In this document: positions 22,919-31,018 of the stretch, in pieces
How the letters are laid out: the number at the start of each line of letters is the position of its first letter
How positions within the stretch are numbered: the first letter of the stretch is position 1
Assembly: GCF_035492835.1 (NCBI RefSeq)
Contig: NZ_DATJIY010000034.1
Coordinates: 1 to 31,324 of the forward strand
Direction of reading: 5' to 3'
Origin: Dinghuibacter sp035492835
GTDB taxonomy: Bacteria; Bacteroidota; Bacteroidia; Chitinophagales; Chitinophagaceae
DNA: 31,324 bases
The notes under the pieces: model-generated
Told to the model about the DNA's origin: nothing
Database searches by the model: none
Seen by the model: only the letters and a program-made list of their open reading frames with translations
Program-made: the position numbers and the translations under genes

Positions 22919-25461
22919 CGCGCCGCGAACCCCGGGTGCAGCAACCGCTGCGCGCGGAACACATTATCCGCGGCCTGCAGGATCTTGCCTTTTAGTTGCG
23001 GATTATAGTTGGGGTGCGCCGCCAGGAACTTCCGCACCGTCTCCGCCGCGCTGGCGCTCTGGTAATTCCCCAGGTTCGCCGCCGCCCAGCTCTGCGGGAA
23101 GAACACGTCCCCGGTGCGTTGTATGTCTTCCATCCAGTCGAGGCTGTATTTTAGATACTTCTCGCTTTGCGCCACCCGCAGCGGATGGTGCAGATAGCCC
23201 AGCGCGGACAACACCCACGCCTCTTTCTCCCGGTTCTTCGCGTATTTCAAAGAAAAGAAAAAGCTGTCCCGCACCGCTTGGTTCCCCGACAGCGATGGCT
23301 GCAGATACTTCCAGCGCGCCTGCCGGTCCGGGTTCCTGATCCGCCGCCCCTGCTCCGCGAGGATGGCCGCGCTCCCCGGATAGTTGCGCACCGCCAACCC
23401 CGCCGCGAGGTTCGTATAGTCGTCCTCCGAGAGGTGGACGCCTTCCGGCGGCTGCTGGGTTTTCCAGACGCGGTAGATAGTGTCCAGCGCCACCCGCCCC
23501 TGCGCGATCCCCGCATACGCCAGGAAGATCAGCTTTCGGTTGGCCGGCGCCGTTTGCTGCCCCAGCGCGCCCCAAAGGATGTGCTCCGCGTTCGAACCCC
23601 GGCGGCTCCCCGTGTCCACGAAATGCCAGTAGATATTGCCGATCTGGCCGAGCAACAAACCGAGGTTCAATTCCTCTTTTTCGTCCGCGACCTCCGTAAG
23701 GTCGGATATCAGTGTCATCACCGGCTGGCCGGGTCCGCTGTCGAGCATGTTTTCATAGCGGTTGATCCTGGCGGAAGCCCGCATCACGGGATCGGAAAGC
23801 CACGTCGTACTGACGGGGAATACCCCATATCCTAGCCCCGAGGCGTTAAACACGATGTCCCGCGGCGCTTTCCGGCCAACGAGCTGCGGCACGTCGGTGG
23901 ACGCCGTCTGCATATCGACCATAACGGTATCCACGTGGTCCGCATATACCAACGCCAGGTCGAACACCTGCGGCCACACCCGCCCGCTCCCGTCCTCGCC
24001 GCGCTGGGTCAGCGCCAAACGCCGGATGACGCCGCCGCTCGTATCGCAGGAGACGCCCACGACCGGCCGGCCGGTCTCGTTTACCCAGACCGAATCCCAG
24101 GCCCCGAGATCCATGGCGGTATATTTCTGGAGGATGCGGATCAGGTCCGGCCACGCCGCGTTCCCATAGGCGTAGGTGCGCAGGTATTCCCGCAACCCTT
24201 CCCGAAAGGGCTCCGCACCCATCTGTAGCTCCAGCTGCCGCATCATGATGGGCGCTTTGTGGTAGATGATGTTGCCATACATCGACCCCGCGTCCCTGAG
24301 GTTGTCGAGCGTTTGCCGGATCGGGTTCGATCCTTCCGTCCGGTCCACTGCGTAGGCCGCGGGCACGTGGTCGATCAGGAACTTGAGGTTATAGTTACTC
24401 CCCGGTTGGGTCGCCGCCGCGATCTTATCCGCCATGAAGTTGGCAAAGACCTCCTTCATCCAGACGTCGTTAAACCACCGCATCGTCACCAGGTCGCCAA
24501 ACCACATATGCGACGTTTCGTGTGACAACACGTTCGCCCGTGCGTTCCGCTGCTCCTGCGTCGCGCTCCCGTCGAGGAACAACGCCGACGCCTTGTATTG
24601 GATCGCCCCCGGGTGCTCCATCCCCCCGAACTGGAAGTCCGGTATCGCCACAAACCCGAATTTCCGGAAGGGAAAAGGGATGCCCGTGTACCCCTCCAGG
24701 AACGTCAGCGCCTGGTCCTGTATCCGGAACAAACTATCGAGGCTCACGCGGATCTTCGTCGTATCCGTCTCTCTATAAAAAGCCTCCATCGGCCCATGCG
24801 CCGTCATCCGCACCGAGTCGCTAAAGAGCCCCGCGGCGAACGCAAAAAGATAGGTGGGTATGGTATCCGACGGCGCAAACGACACCGTCTTCGTCGCGGC
24901 CCCGCCCGGCCCCACCCCAGCGGCGCGCCCATTGGCGATCGCCTTCCACCCCAAGGGAACCTCCAGCGTCAGCGTAAACACCCCCTTCAAGTCCGGCTGA
25001 TCGAAGCACGGGAACAACTCCCGCGCCCGGTCGGGCACCAGCAGCGTATACAAATACTCTTTATTCCGGTTCAACGGCCGGTTCCCCGCGACAAAGCTCA
25101 AATGGATACGGTTGGGCCCGTTGCGCATCGACGCCGGCGCAATCAGCAGGTGCTCCGCCACCAGCGCGATGGGCGCGGCCTCCCCGTTCACGGTCAGGCC
25201 GGAGACGGCGCCCGCGGGCGCGCGGAAGTCCAGCTCCAGCGGCAGGTGCGAATCGAGGTTGTCGAAGTCGATGTCCTCTTCCCCCCGCACCGGTTCACCC
25301 AGCGCTACAGGGATATGAAACGTCAAACGGTAATGTATATCGCGCAGGATGTGCGCGCGTTGCTCTGCGAGGTCCGAAGAAACGCCGGGCTCCTGGGCCG
25401 CGGCAGGGAACGCCCCGGCAACAGGGAGCGTCAATAACAAAAGGGCAACAGTCAGCTTCAA
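22915..25461 (-). CDS. M1-family aminopeptidase, exported
   Basis: This 848-residue protein has a signal peptide (LTVALLLLTLPVAGAFPAAAQ). The start codon is TTG at 25461: no in-frame ATG occurs before or within the signal, and the nearby ATG at 25469-25467 is out of frame and hits a stop. The active site is complete: GGMEH (279-283, exopeptidase loop with His for the usual Asn), H314-E-T-S-H318 and E337 exactly 18 residues later in WMKEVFANFMAD. The N-terminal sandwich (30-240) and the long helical C-terminal ERAP/HEAT-like part (500-848) are typical for full-length M1 aminopeptidases. It trims N-terminal residues from peptides in the periplasm or outside the cell. It diverges from the CarD/Tudor-like gene through back-to-back promoters. 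Confidence 0.92.
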   Translation of the reverse strand: MKLTVALLLLTLPVAGAFPAAAQEPGVSSDLAEQRAHILRDIHYRLTFHIPVALGEPVRGEEDIDFDNLDSHLPLELDFRAPAGAVSGLTVNGEAAPIALVAEHLLIAPASMRNGPNRIHLSFVAGNRPLNRNKEYLYTLLVPDRARELFPCFDQPDLKGVFTLTLEVPLGWKAIANGRAAGVGPGGAATKTVSFAPSDTIPTYLFAFAAGLFSDSVRMTAHGPMEAFYRETDTTKIRVSLDSLFRIQDQALTFLEGYTGIPFPFRKFGFVAIPDFQFGGMEHPGAIQYKASALFLDGSATQEQRNARANVLSHETSHMWFGDLVTMRWFNDVWMKEVFANFMADKIAAATQPGSNYNLKFLIDHVPAAYAVDRTEGSNPIRQTLDNLRDAGSMYGNIIYHKAPIMMRQLELQMGAEPFREGLREYLRTYAYGNAAWPDLIRILQKYTAMDLGAWDSVWVNETGRPVVGVSCDTSGGVIRRLALTQRGEDGSGRVWPQVFDLALVYADHVDTVMVDMQTASTDVPQLVGRKAPRDIVFNASGLGYGVFPVSTTWLSDPVMRASARINRYENMLDSGPGQPVMTLISDLTEVADEKEELNLGLLLGQIGNIYWHFVDTGSRRGSNAEHILWGALGQQTAPANRKLIFLAYAGIAQGRVALDTIYRVWKTQQPPEGVHLSEDDYTNLAAGLAVRNYPGSAAILAEQGRRIRNPDRQARWKYLQPSLSGNQAVRDSFFFSLKYAKNREKEAWVLSALGYLHHPLRVAQSEKYLKYSLDWMEDIQRTGDVFFPQSWAAANLGNYQSASAAETVRKFLAAHPNYNPQLKGKILQAADNVFRAQRLLHPGFAAR

Positions 25462-25473
25462 GGCATCCGGGTT

Positions 25474-25501
25474 TTGGCTCGCTAAATATACCCTATATTT
25501 A
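25474..25501 (+). promoter_or_regulatory. Promoter of the CarD/Tudor-like operon
   Basis: TTG at 25474-25476 (within TTTTG), a 17-base spacer and TATATTTA at 25494-25501, ending nine bases before the ATG at 25511. It is the same architecture as the RRM gene promoter. Confidence 0.65.
25483..25490 (-). promoter_or_regulatory. -7 box of the aminopeptidase gene
   Basis: TATATTTA on the minus strand, 21 bases before the TTG start. It forms a perfect inverted repeat with the plus-strand -7 box three bases away. Confidence 0.5.
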
Positions 25502-25510
25502 CCCCATTTT

Positions 25511-26065
25511 ATGGATTCGATAGATCAGCAAAAACTAGGCATCGGCACCCGGCTCCAGCACTCGCACTATGGGCCGGGTGTGATTGTGGGCGTCCGCTAC
25601 GCCACCTACCTGATTTCGTTTTTTAACCATGGGGTAAAAGAGGTCGACAAGGGCGACGCCAAGCTCGAGGAGATCATCCCCGAGAACGTCACCGAGGAGA
25701 TCGAAACCCACTCCGACGTAGAGCGTTCCCTGCTCAAGATACTGCGGCAATGGAGCAACCCGGACGAGATCGTCCCCTTGGGGGACCGCTGGACGGGTGG
25801 CACCCTGGTGATCCAGCCCAAGGACGCCGGTCAGAAGCCGAAGGAGATACCGATCGATGTGTTTTTCCACAAAATCGTGATGACCCGCGACCGCCTCCGG
25901 GTGCTCGAACAACAGATCAACGCCCACAAGGCCCTTACCGACGAGGATAAGGTAAACCTCCAGCAATACATCACCCGCATCTACGGGTCGCTGACCACCT
26001 TCAACGTGCTGTTCCGCAATAAAGAGCACTGGTTCGTGGGGGAAAAGGGGGCCAGGGATGAGTGA
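25511..26065 (+). CDS. CarD/Tudor-like N-terminal domain protein, function unknown
   Basis: This 184-residue soluble protein has no signal. Residues 8-55 (LGIGTRLQHSHYGPGVIVGV, then YLISFFNHGVKEVD) have the G-x-V-x-H-x-x-Y/F-G-x-G-V pattern of CarD/TRCF and UvrD C-terminal Tudor-like folds, which bind RNA polymerase. The rest is mixed helical, with a charged helix at about 135-155 (RDRLRVLEQQINAHKALTDE), and resembles no family I can name. The start at 25511 follows a well-placed promoter; the frame is open further upstream, but only inside the aminopeptidase gene. The stop lies eight bases inside the next gene, so it heads an operon. A role in transcription or repair is inference from the fold only. 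Confidence 0.75.
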   Translation: MDSIDQQKLGIGTRLQHSHYGPGVIVGVRYATYLISFFNHGVKEVDKGDAKLEEIIPENVTEEIETHSDVERSLLKILRQWSNPDEIVPLGDRWTGGTLVIQPKDAGQKPKEIPIDVFFHKIVMTRDRLRVLEQQINAHKALTDEDKVNLQQYITRIYGSLTTFNVLFRNKEHWFVGEKGARDE

Positions 26066-26573
26066 TTCCGCCCATAAGAGCACCATCCCCATCGACCTGC
26101 CGCACATCCAGCGCGAAGCCGCCGCCAAAGACGCCGAAAACCGCGCCTTCCGTGATTTCCTGCGTGGCAAGGACGTCGATGCGACCGTCCGCCGCCTTGA
26201 CGCCGAAATCACCCCCCAAATCGACTGCACCGCCTGCGGCAACTGCTGCCGCTCCCTCATCATCCATACCGAAAAAGCGGAACACGAACGCGTAGCCAAA
26301 AGGATGGACATGCCCGTAAAAGATTGGGAGGCCGCCTACGTCGAAACCAGCCTGGGCGGCAGCACCGTATTGAACCACATCCCCTGCCATTTCCTGAGCG
26401 GCTCACGCTGTACCATATACGAAGACCGCTTCAGCGACTGCCGCGAGTTCCCCCACCTCCACCGGGACGGCTTCACCGACCGGCTTTTTTCTACGCTCAT
26501 GTATTATGGGGTTTGCCCCATTATTTATACATTGGTTGAAGCGCTGAAAAAAGAAACCGGCTTTCACTCATGA
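26058..26573 (+). CDS. YkgJ-type cysteine-cluster protein
   Basis: This is a 171-residue cytoplasmic protein. C57-T-A-C60-G-N-C63-C64 followed by IPCHFLSGSRCTIYEDRFSDCREFP is the UPF0153/YkgJ (CxxCxxCC) pattern, predicted to bind zinc or an iron-sulfur cluster. A further Cys sits in YGVCPIIY. An N-terminal helix with KDAENRAFRDFLRGKD precedes it. The biochemical role of the family is not settled. It overlaps the upstream gene by eight bases and the downstream gene by four (ATGA), so all three are probably co-translated. Confidence 0.85.
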   Translation: MSDSAHKSTIPIDLPHIQREAAAKDAENRAFRDFLRGKDVDATVRRLDAEITPQIDCTACGNCCRSLIIHTEKAEHERVAKRMDMPVKDWEAAYVETSLGGSTVLNHIPCHFLSGSRCTIYEDRFSDCREFPHLHRDGFTDRLFSTLMYYGVCPIIYTLVEALKKETGFHS

Positions 26574-27778
26574 TAACTTCGCCAACAACTGCCACCGCGG
26601 CGGCCATGCCCGCCGCCAGAGTCAAATACCGCGTCGTGTCGATCGACATCCTCCGCGGCGCCGTCATGATCATCATGGCGCTAGACCACGTACGGGATTA
26701 TTTCCACCTCTCCCCGGTGGACCCCACCGACATGAGCGCCACCACGCCCCTGTTGTTCTTTACGCGATGGATCACGCACTTTTGCGCGCCCACCTTCGTA
26801 TTCCTGTCCGGCGTGTCGGCCTACCTGTCGGGTCAGCGCAAAAGCAAAGCGGAAGCGAGCCTCTTCCTCATCAAACGCGGCGCCTGGCTTGTCTTGCTCG
26901 AGCTGACCCTCATCACCCTGGGCTGGACCTTCGACCCGCTGTACCACCTCTTTATCCTCCAGGTGATCTGGGCGATCGGGTGGAGCATGATCATACTGGG
27001 CGCCGTGCTGGCGATCTCGCCAAAGCTGGTGCCCGTATTGGGTCTGCTCCTGGTCCTCGGGCACAACATCACCGACTATACCCAGCCCGCCGGCAACGCC
27101 TGGACCATCCTGATGACATCGCCGCCCTCGTTTATCGGCTTCGCCAAGGATCGGGGTGCCTTCGACCTCTATGCCATACTCCCCTGGACCGGTATCATGA
27201 TGCTCGGGTATTCGATCGGGACGTGGTTCTCCCAGGCCTATACGCCGGAGCGCCGGCGCAAGACGCTGCTCATCGCGGGTTTTGCGGTGACGGGCGTCTT
27301 CATCATATTACGCCTGATCAACCACTACGGCGACCGCGCCCCCTGGTCCGTCCAGCCGAGAGGCGGCGTCATTACGTTCCTTTCCTTCCTGAATGTCACC
27401 AAATACCCGCCATCGCTGATGTATACCTGTATGACCCTGGGGCCCGCGCTCCTGCTGCTGGCGGTGATCGAAAAGGCCAAAGGCGCCTTCTCAAACATCC
27501 TGCAGGTCTATGGGAGGGTGCCGTTTTTCTATTATATATTACACCTCTACCTCATCCACCTTTGTTGCGCCATCCTCTTCTTTGCAACCGGTCATACCTT
27601 CAAGGATGCCGTCGACCCGGTCGGGGTGCCCTTCCTGTTTCACCGCCACGACGTGGGTTTTGGCCTCGCGGGCGTGTACGCGGTGTGGCTTTTTGTAGTC
27701 ACTCTTCTATATTTCCCCTGTAAGTGGTATGATGCCTACAAGCGAGTCCATCATCAATGGTGGCTTAGTTACGTTTGA
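26570..27778 (+). CDS. DUF1624/HGSNAT-like multispanning acyltransferase
   Basis: This is a 402-residue membrane protein with about ten helices. The N-terminal block VVSIDILRGAVMIIMALDH then VRDYFH is the signature of DUF1624 and heparan-alpha-glucosaminide N-acetyltransferase-like proteins. In that family a conserved Asp/His after the first helix is thought to carry the acetyl transfer across the membrane. THFCAPTFVFLSGVSAYL and RVPFFYYILHLYLIHL also fit. It probably transfers acetyl or acyl groups to an envelope sugar; the acceptor is unknown. The start overlaps the YkgJ-like stop (ATGA). Nothing else in the window shows a heparan-type pathway. Confidence 0.85.
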   Translation: MITSPTTATAAAMPAARVKYRVVSIDILRGAVMIIMALDHVRDYFHLSPVDPTDMSATTPLLFFTRWITHFCAPTFVFLSGVSAYLSGQRKSKAEASLFLIKRGAWLVLLELTLITLGWTFDPLYHLFILQVIWAIGWSMIILGAVLAISPKLVPVLGLLLVLGHNITDYTQPAGNAWTILMTSPPSFIGFAKDRGAFDLYAILPWTGIMMLGYSIGTWFSQAYTPERRRKTLLIAGFAVTGVFIILRLINHYGDRAPWSVQPRGGVITFLSFLNVTKYPPSLMYTCMTLGPALLLLAVIEKAKGAFSNILQVYGRVPFFYYILHLYLIHLCCAILFFATGHTFKDAVDPVGVPFLFHRHDVGFGLAGVYAVWLFVVTLLYFPCKWYDAYKRVHHQWWLSYV

Positions 27779-27789
27779 TTGACTATTTT

Positions 27790-27797
27790 TACTTTTG
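27790..27797 (+). promoter_or_regulatory. -7 box TACTTTTG of the T9SS-secreted protein gene
   Basis: TACTTTTG is an exact TAnnTTTG match, 19 bases before the ATG at 27817. The nearest TTTG (27774-27777) is only 12 bases upstream of it, closer than the usual -33 spacing. Confidence 0.5.
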
Positions 27798-27816
27798 TTA
27801 ATCATCCGTTATCCTA

Positions 27817-29124
27817 ATGAATTTACCATGGCTGGCAAGCAGTCTCCTACCCTTGCTTCTGATACCCCATGCCCTTTGGGCTCAGTGTGGGGGCACCTGC
27901 CCCTCGGGTGCCCTTACCACCCTGCCCTCCGGGTCCTCGGTGACCATACCGGCGGGGACCACTTATTGTATTGCGGGTTCGGTGGTGAACAAGACCACCA
28001 GTTATGTGATCGACGGCACCCTCATTGTGCGGGGAGGTCACGACAGCATCGGGGCGGTTACGCTCGCCCGGACGGGCGCCATCGACGTTGAGGCCGGCGC
28101 CTCGCTGGTCGTTAGCGGCACCTTTACCGGTGACGCGACGACCCCGGCCCCGGCCATCAGCAATGTGAACGTCTGCGGCGGAGGCTTCCTCAACATCGTG
28201 GGGTCCTTCCAGCAACAGGAGATCAATATGAATATCGCTTCCGGGGGCGACCTGCTGGTACAAGGCTCCTGGACGACCAACGCATCCGACGTAACCGTCG
28301 GGATCGGTCCGGGCGCGTTGATCGAAATCTGCGGGGTGGTGGCGGTGAGCAAAAATGGATTCCTGACCGAAACCGGTTCCGGCACCTCCTATTTGTTCCA
28401 GCACACCGGCGGCACTTACAATGGTTGGATTTCCAACCTCCAGGGGGGCTCCGAGGTAGACTGGACGTCGATAGCGCCGTCCGCCTTCGCCCAGCACCCC
28501 GCCGCCCGGACGTGCAACGGCTGCGGCAACCTTTCGCTGGCGCCCGCGGGGGCCGACGGGAATTGCGGTGACGCGGCCCTCCATTTCGAGAACATCATCC
28601 TGCCGCTGCAGCTGCTGGACTTTTATGAAGATATAACCAGAGACACCCTTCAATTGACCGCCGACGCGGTTGGCGCCTTCGCCTCCACGACGTTGCTCTC
28701 GTCGGCCGACGGGCAACGTTTTGCGGCCACCACCTATACGCCTATGGAACATCCTATGGGTCACTATGTCTACAGCCTGCCCGCAAAGGCGGCCACCGAC
28801 TATTTTCAATGGAAAGCGCGGACGCCCGACGACAGCCTGCTGTCCTGGGTGTTGCCTCCGATGACGTCGGACGCCGGATTGATCGCCTATCCCAACCCGG
28901 CCTCGACCGTCCTCTATCTGCGCATTCCCCCAGGGCGTATGCTTACTTCTGCTACTCTTACAGACAACTCCGGAAGGCTTGTCCGGCAGATCCCCCTTCC
29001 CGCACAGGGTGGGCTAATAACCCTCGATCTGCCGGCCAGCCTCTCCCGGGGCGTCTACGAAGTCACCTTTCGCGGCAGTCGCGTTCAACCGGTTGCGCTG
29101 AAAGTATTGATCAACGGACACTAG
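27817..29124 (+). CDS. Type IX-secreted protein with beta-helix-like body
   Basis: This 435-residue protein has a signal peptide (MNLPWLASSLLPLLLIPHALWA). Residues 23-280 are rich in short strands with Gly/Thr/Val and many Cys (CGGTCPSG, NVCGGG, EICGVV, CNGCGN). They resemble a right-handed beta-helix or adhesin scaffold. Residues 357-435 are the T9SS type A sorting domain: AYPNPASTVLYLRIP, LTDNSGRLVRQIPL, SLSRGVYEVTF and the final strand ALKVLIN. The type IX system moves such proteins across the outer membrane and anchors or releases them at the surface. No enzyme motif is visible, so adhesion or a structural role is the default guess. The start lies 19 bases after a TACTTTTG box. Confidence 0.85.
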   Translation: MNLPWLASSLLPLLLIPHALWAQCGGTCPSGALTTLPSGSSVTIPAGTTYCIAGSVVNKTTSYVIDGTLIVRGGHDSIGAVTLARTGAIDVEAGASLVVSGTFTGDATTPAPAISNVNVCGGGFLNIVGSFQQQEINMNIASGGDLLVQGSWTTNASDVTVGIGPGALIEICGVVAVSKNGFLTETGSGTSYLFQHTGGTYNGWISNLQGGSEVDWTSIAPSAFAQHPAARTCNGCGNLSLAPAGADGNCGDAALHFENIILPLQLLDFYEDITRDTLQLTADAVGAFASTTLLSSADGQRFAATTYTPMEHPMGHYVYSLPAKAATDYFQWKARTPDDSLLSWVLPPMTSDAGLIAYPNPASTVLYLRIPPGRMLTSATLTDNSGRLVRQIPLPAQGGLITLDLPASLSRGVYEVTFRGSRVQPVALKVLINGH

Positions 29125-29149
29125 GACATAGCCAGTAGTCTTTTTTTGC

Positions 29150-29157
29150 TACCTTTC
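29150..29157 (+). promoter_or_regulatory. -7 box TACCTTTC of the fucosidase gene
   Basis: TACCTTTC follows a run of seven T and ends five bases before the ATG at 29163, so the transcript would be nearly leaderless. No -33 TTG at the usual distance. Confidence 0.4.
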
Positions 29158-29162
29158 GGCCT

Positions 29163-30959
29163 ATGCTCAACCGTTATCTGTTGTTCCTGACCACGTGCTG
29201 CGTGGTTCTCCCTGCGGCCAAAGCCGGGGCACAGTCTACACCTGCGGCCCCGGTGGCAGCCGCTACCGCGGCGAAAACGGCGCCCCGCATTACCGCGAAT
29301 CCCGCGCCAGCCGCCGACACCCACATGGCCTGGTGGCGCGAAGCCCGTTTCGGCATGTTCATCCACTGGGGTGTCTACTCCGTCCCCGCGGGCCGCTACG
29401 AAGACAAGGAAGTCCCCGGGCTCGGCGAATGGATCATGCACGACGCCCGCATCCCCCGCGCCACCTACCAAGCCTATGCCAAGGAGTTCAACCCCGTCAA
29501 CTACGACCCAGACGCCTGGGTCAGGCTTGCCAAAGAAGCCGGCGTCAAATACATCGTCATCACCTCCAAGCACCACGACGGCTTCGCGATGTTCGAGACC
29601 GACGCCAGCAAATGGAACATCGTGGACGCCACCCCCTACGGCAAGGACGTGTTGAAACCCCTGGCCGAAGCCTGCCGCAAATACGGCATGAAGCTCGGCT
29701 TCTACTATTCCCAGGCCAACGACTGGAACAACCCTGGCGGCGCCGCCGCCGGCGGTCATTGGGACTCCACCCAAAATGGCAGCATGGACGATTATATCAG
29801 GAACGTCGCTGTCCCCCAGGTCAGGGAAATCCTCACCCAATACGGTGACGTCGCCGAGCTCTGGTGGGACGTCCCCTCCGACATGACCCCCGAGCGCGCC
29901 GCGCAGTTCACGCCCCTCCTGGCCCTCCAGCCGGGCATCGTGGTCAACAACCGCCTCGGCGGCGGCGTCAGGGGCGACATCGAAACTCCTGAACAATACA
30001 TCCCCGCCACCGGCATACCCGGTCGCGACTGGGAAACCTGTATGACGATGAACGACACCTGGGGCTACAAGACCGATGACAACCACTGGAAGAGCGTCGA
30101 AACCCTCATCCGAAACCTCGTCGACATCGCATCCAAAGGCGGGAACTACCTGTTGAACGTCGGACCCACTTCCCTGGGCGAATTCCCCCAACCCATCATC
30201 GACCGCCTCCAAGCCATCGGCCGCTGGATGTCCGTCAATGGCGAAGCCATCTACGGCACCCAAGCCAGTCCCTTCGAACGCCTCGACTGGGGCCGCTGCA
30301 CCCGCAAAGGCGACGTGCTCTACCTGCACGTCTTCCATTGGCCCGCCGACGGACGCCTGCTCGTCCCCGGTCTGCACAACCCCGCGCTGTCCGCATCGCT
30401 CCTGTCCGGCGGCGCCGTTTTGTCAACGCACAAAACAGCCGACGGTCTCGTCATCGACGTCCCCGCCGCGGCCCCCGATACCATCGCCACCGTCATCAAG
30501 CTCCGCATAAAAGGCTCGCTAAACGTCACCGTACCCCCACCGAAACCCATTACCGCCGCCAACGGCGTCTTCACGCTCCACGCCGACCAGGCATCGCTCA
30601 AAGCGGCGCCCGGCGCCCAACCGCCCCAGCTCGAAGGGAACCCGCAAAACATCGGATTCTGGACCGATGAAAAAGGCTACATAACCTGGCTCCTCCGATT
30701 CGACCGTCCCGGTACCTATACCATCACCGCGGACGTAGCCACACCGGCGGCCGCCGCCGCCTTCTCCATCGCCCTGGGTGGTGTCGCCGCCCTCGATGCG
30801 CAGGTGACCCGCACCGGCAGCTATACCTTGTACCAGGTTCAATCCCTGGGCCGGCTGACCGTCTCAAAAGCCGGGACGTACACCCTGTCGGTCACGCCGC
30901 GGGCATCCGCCTGGCGCCCGGTGAACCTGCGCTCGCTGGCGCTGGCCCCGGCGCCGTAA
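29163..30959 (+). CDS. GH29 alpha-L-fucosidase
   Basis: This 598-residue exported enzyme has a signal (MLNRYLLFLTTCCVVLPAAKAGAQ) and a Pro/Ala-rich linker. The catalytic TIM barrel starts at about residue 55 with WWREARFGMFIHWGVYSVP, then KYIVITSKHHDGFAMF, KLGFYYSQANDW and ELWWDVPSDM. Asp236 in the last motif is the family's nucleophile. GNYLLNVGPTSLGEFP closes the barrel at about 330. Residues about 460-598 form one or two beta-sandwich domains (GTYTITADVATPA, GTYTLSVTP), probably carbohydrate-binding. It removes terminal alpha-L-fucose from glycans, a step that fits the GH35 and GH92 enzymes at the other end of the window. The start context is GGCCTATG. It is close to, but probably transcribed apart from, the upstream gene. 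Confidence 0.93.
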   Translation: MLNRYLLFLTTCCVVLPAAKAGAQSTPAAPVAAATAAKTAPRITANPAPAADTHMAWWREARFGMFIHWGVYSVPAGRYEDKEVPGLGEWIMHDARIPRATYQAYAKEFNPVNYDPDAWVRLAKEAGVKYIVITSKHHDGFAMFETDASKWNIVDATPYGKDVLKPLAEACRKYGMKLGFYYSQANDWNNPGGAAAGGHWDSTQNGSMDDYIRNVAVPQVREILTQYGDVAELWWDVPSDMTPERAAQFTPLLALQPGIVVNNRLGGGVRGDIETPEQYIPATGIPGRDWETCMTMNDTWGYKTDDNHWKSVETLIRNLVDIASKGGNYLLNVGPTSLGEFPQPIIDRLQAIGRWMSVNGEAIYGTQASPFERLDWGRCTRKGDVLYLHVFHWPADGRLLVPGLHNPALSASLLSGGAVLSTHKTADGLVIDVPAAAPDTIATVIKLRIKGSLNVTVPPPKPITAANGVFTLHADQASLKAAPGAQPPQLEGNPQNIGFWTDEKGYITWLLRFDRPGTYTITADVATPAAAAAFSIALGGVAALDAQVTRTGSYTLYQVQSLGRLTVSKAGTYTLSVTPRASAWRPVNLRSLALAPAP

Positions 30960-31018
30960 AGGCGGCCCTGGAGATATCTTGGATTATTTGGCTATATTGA
31001 GGCAATACCTGACTCCAC

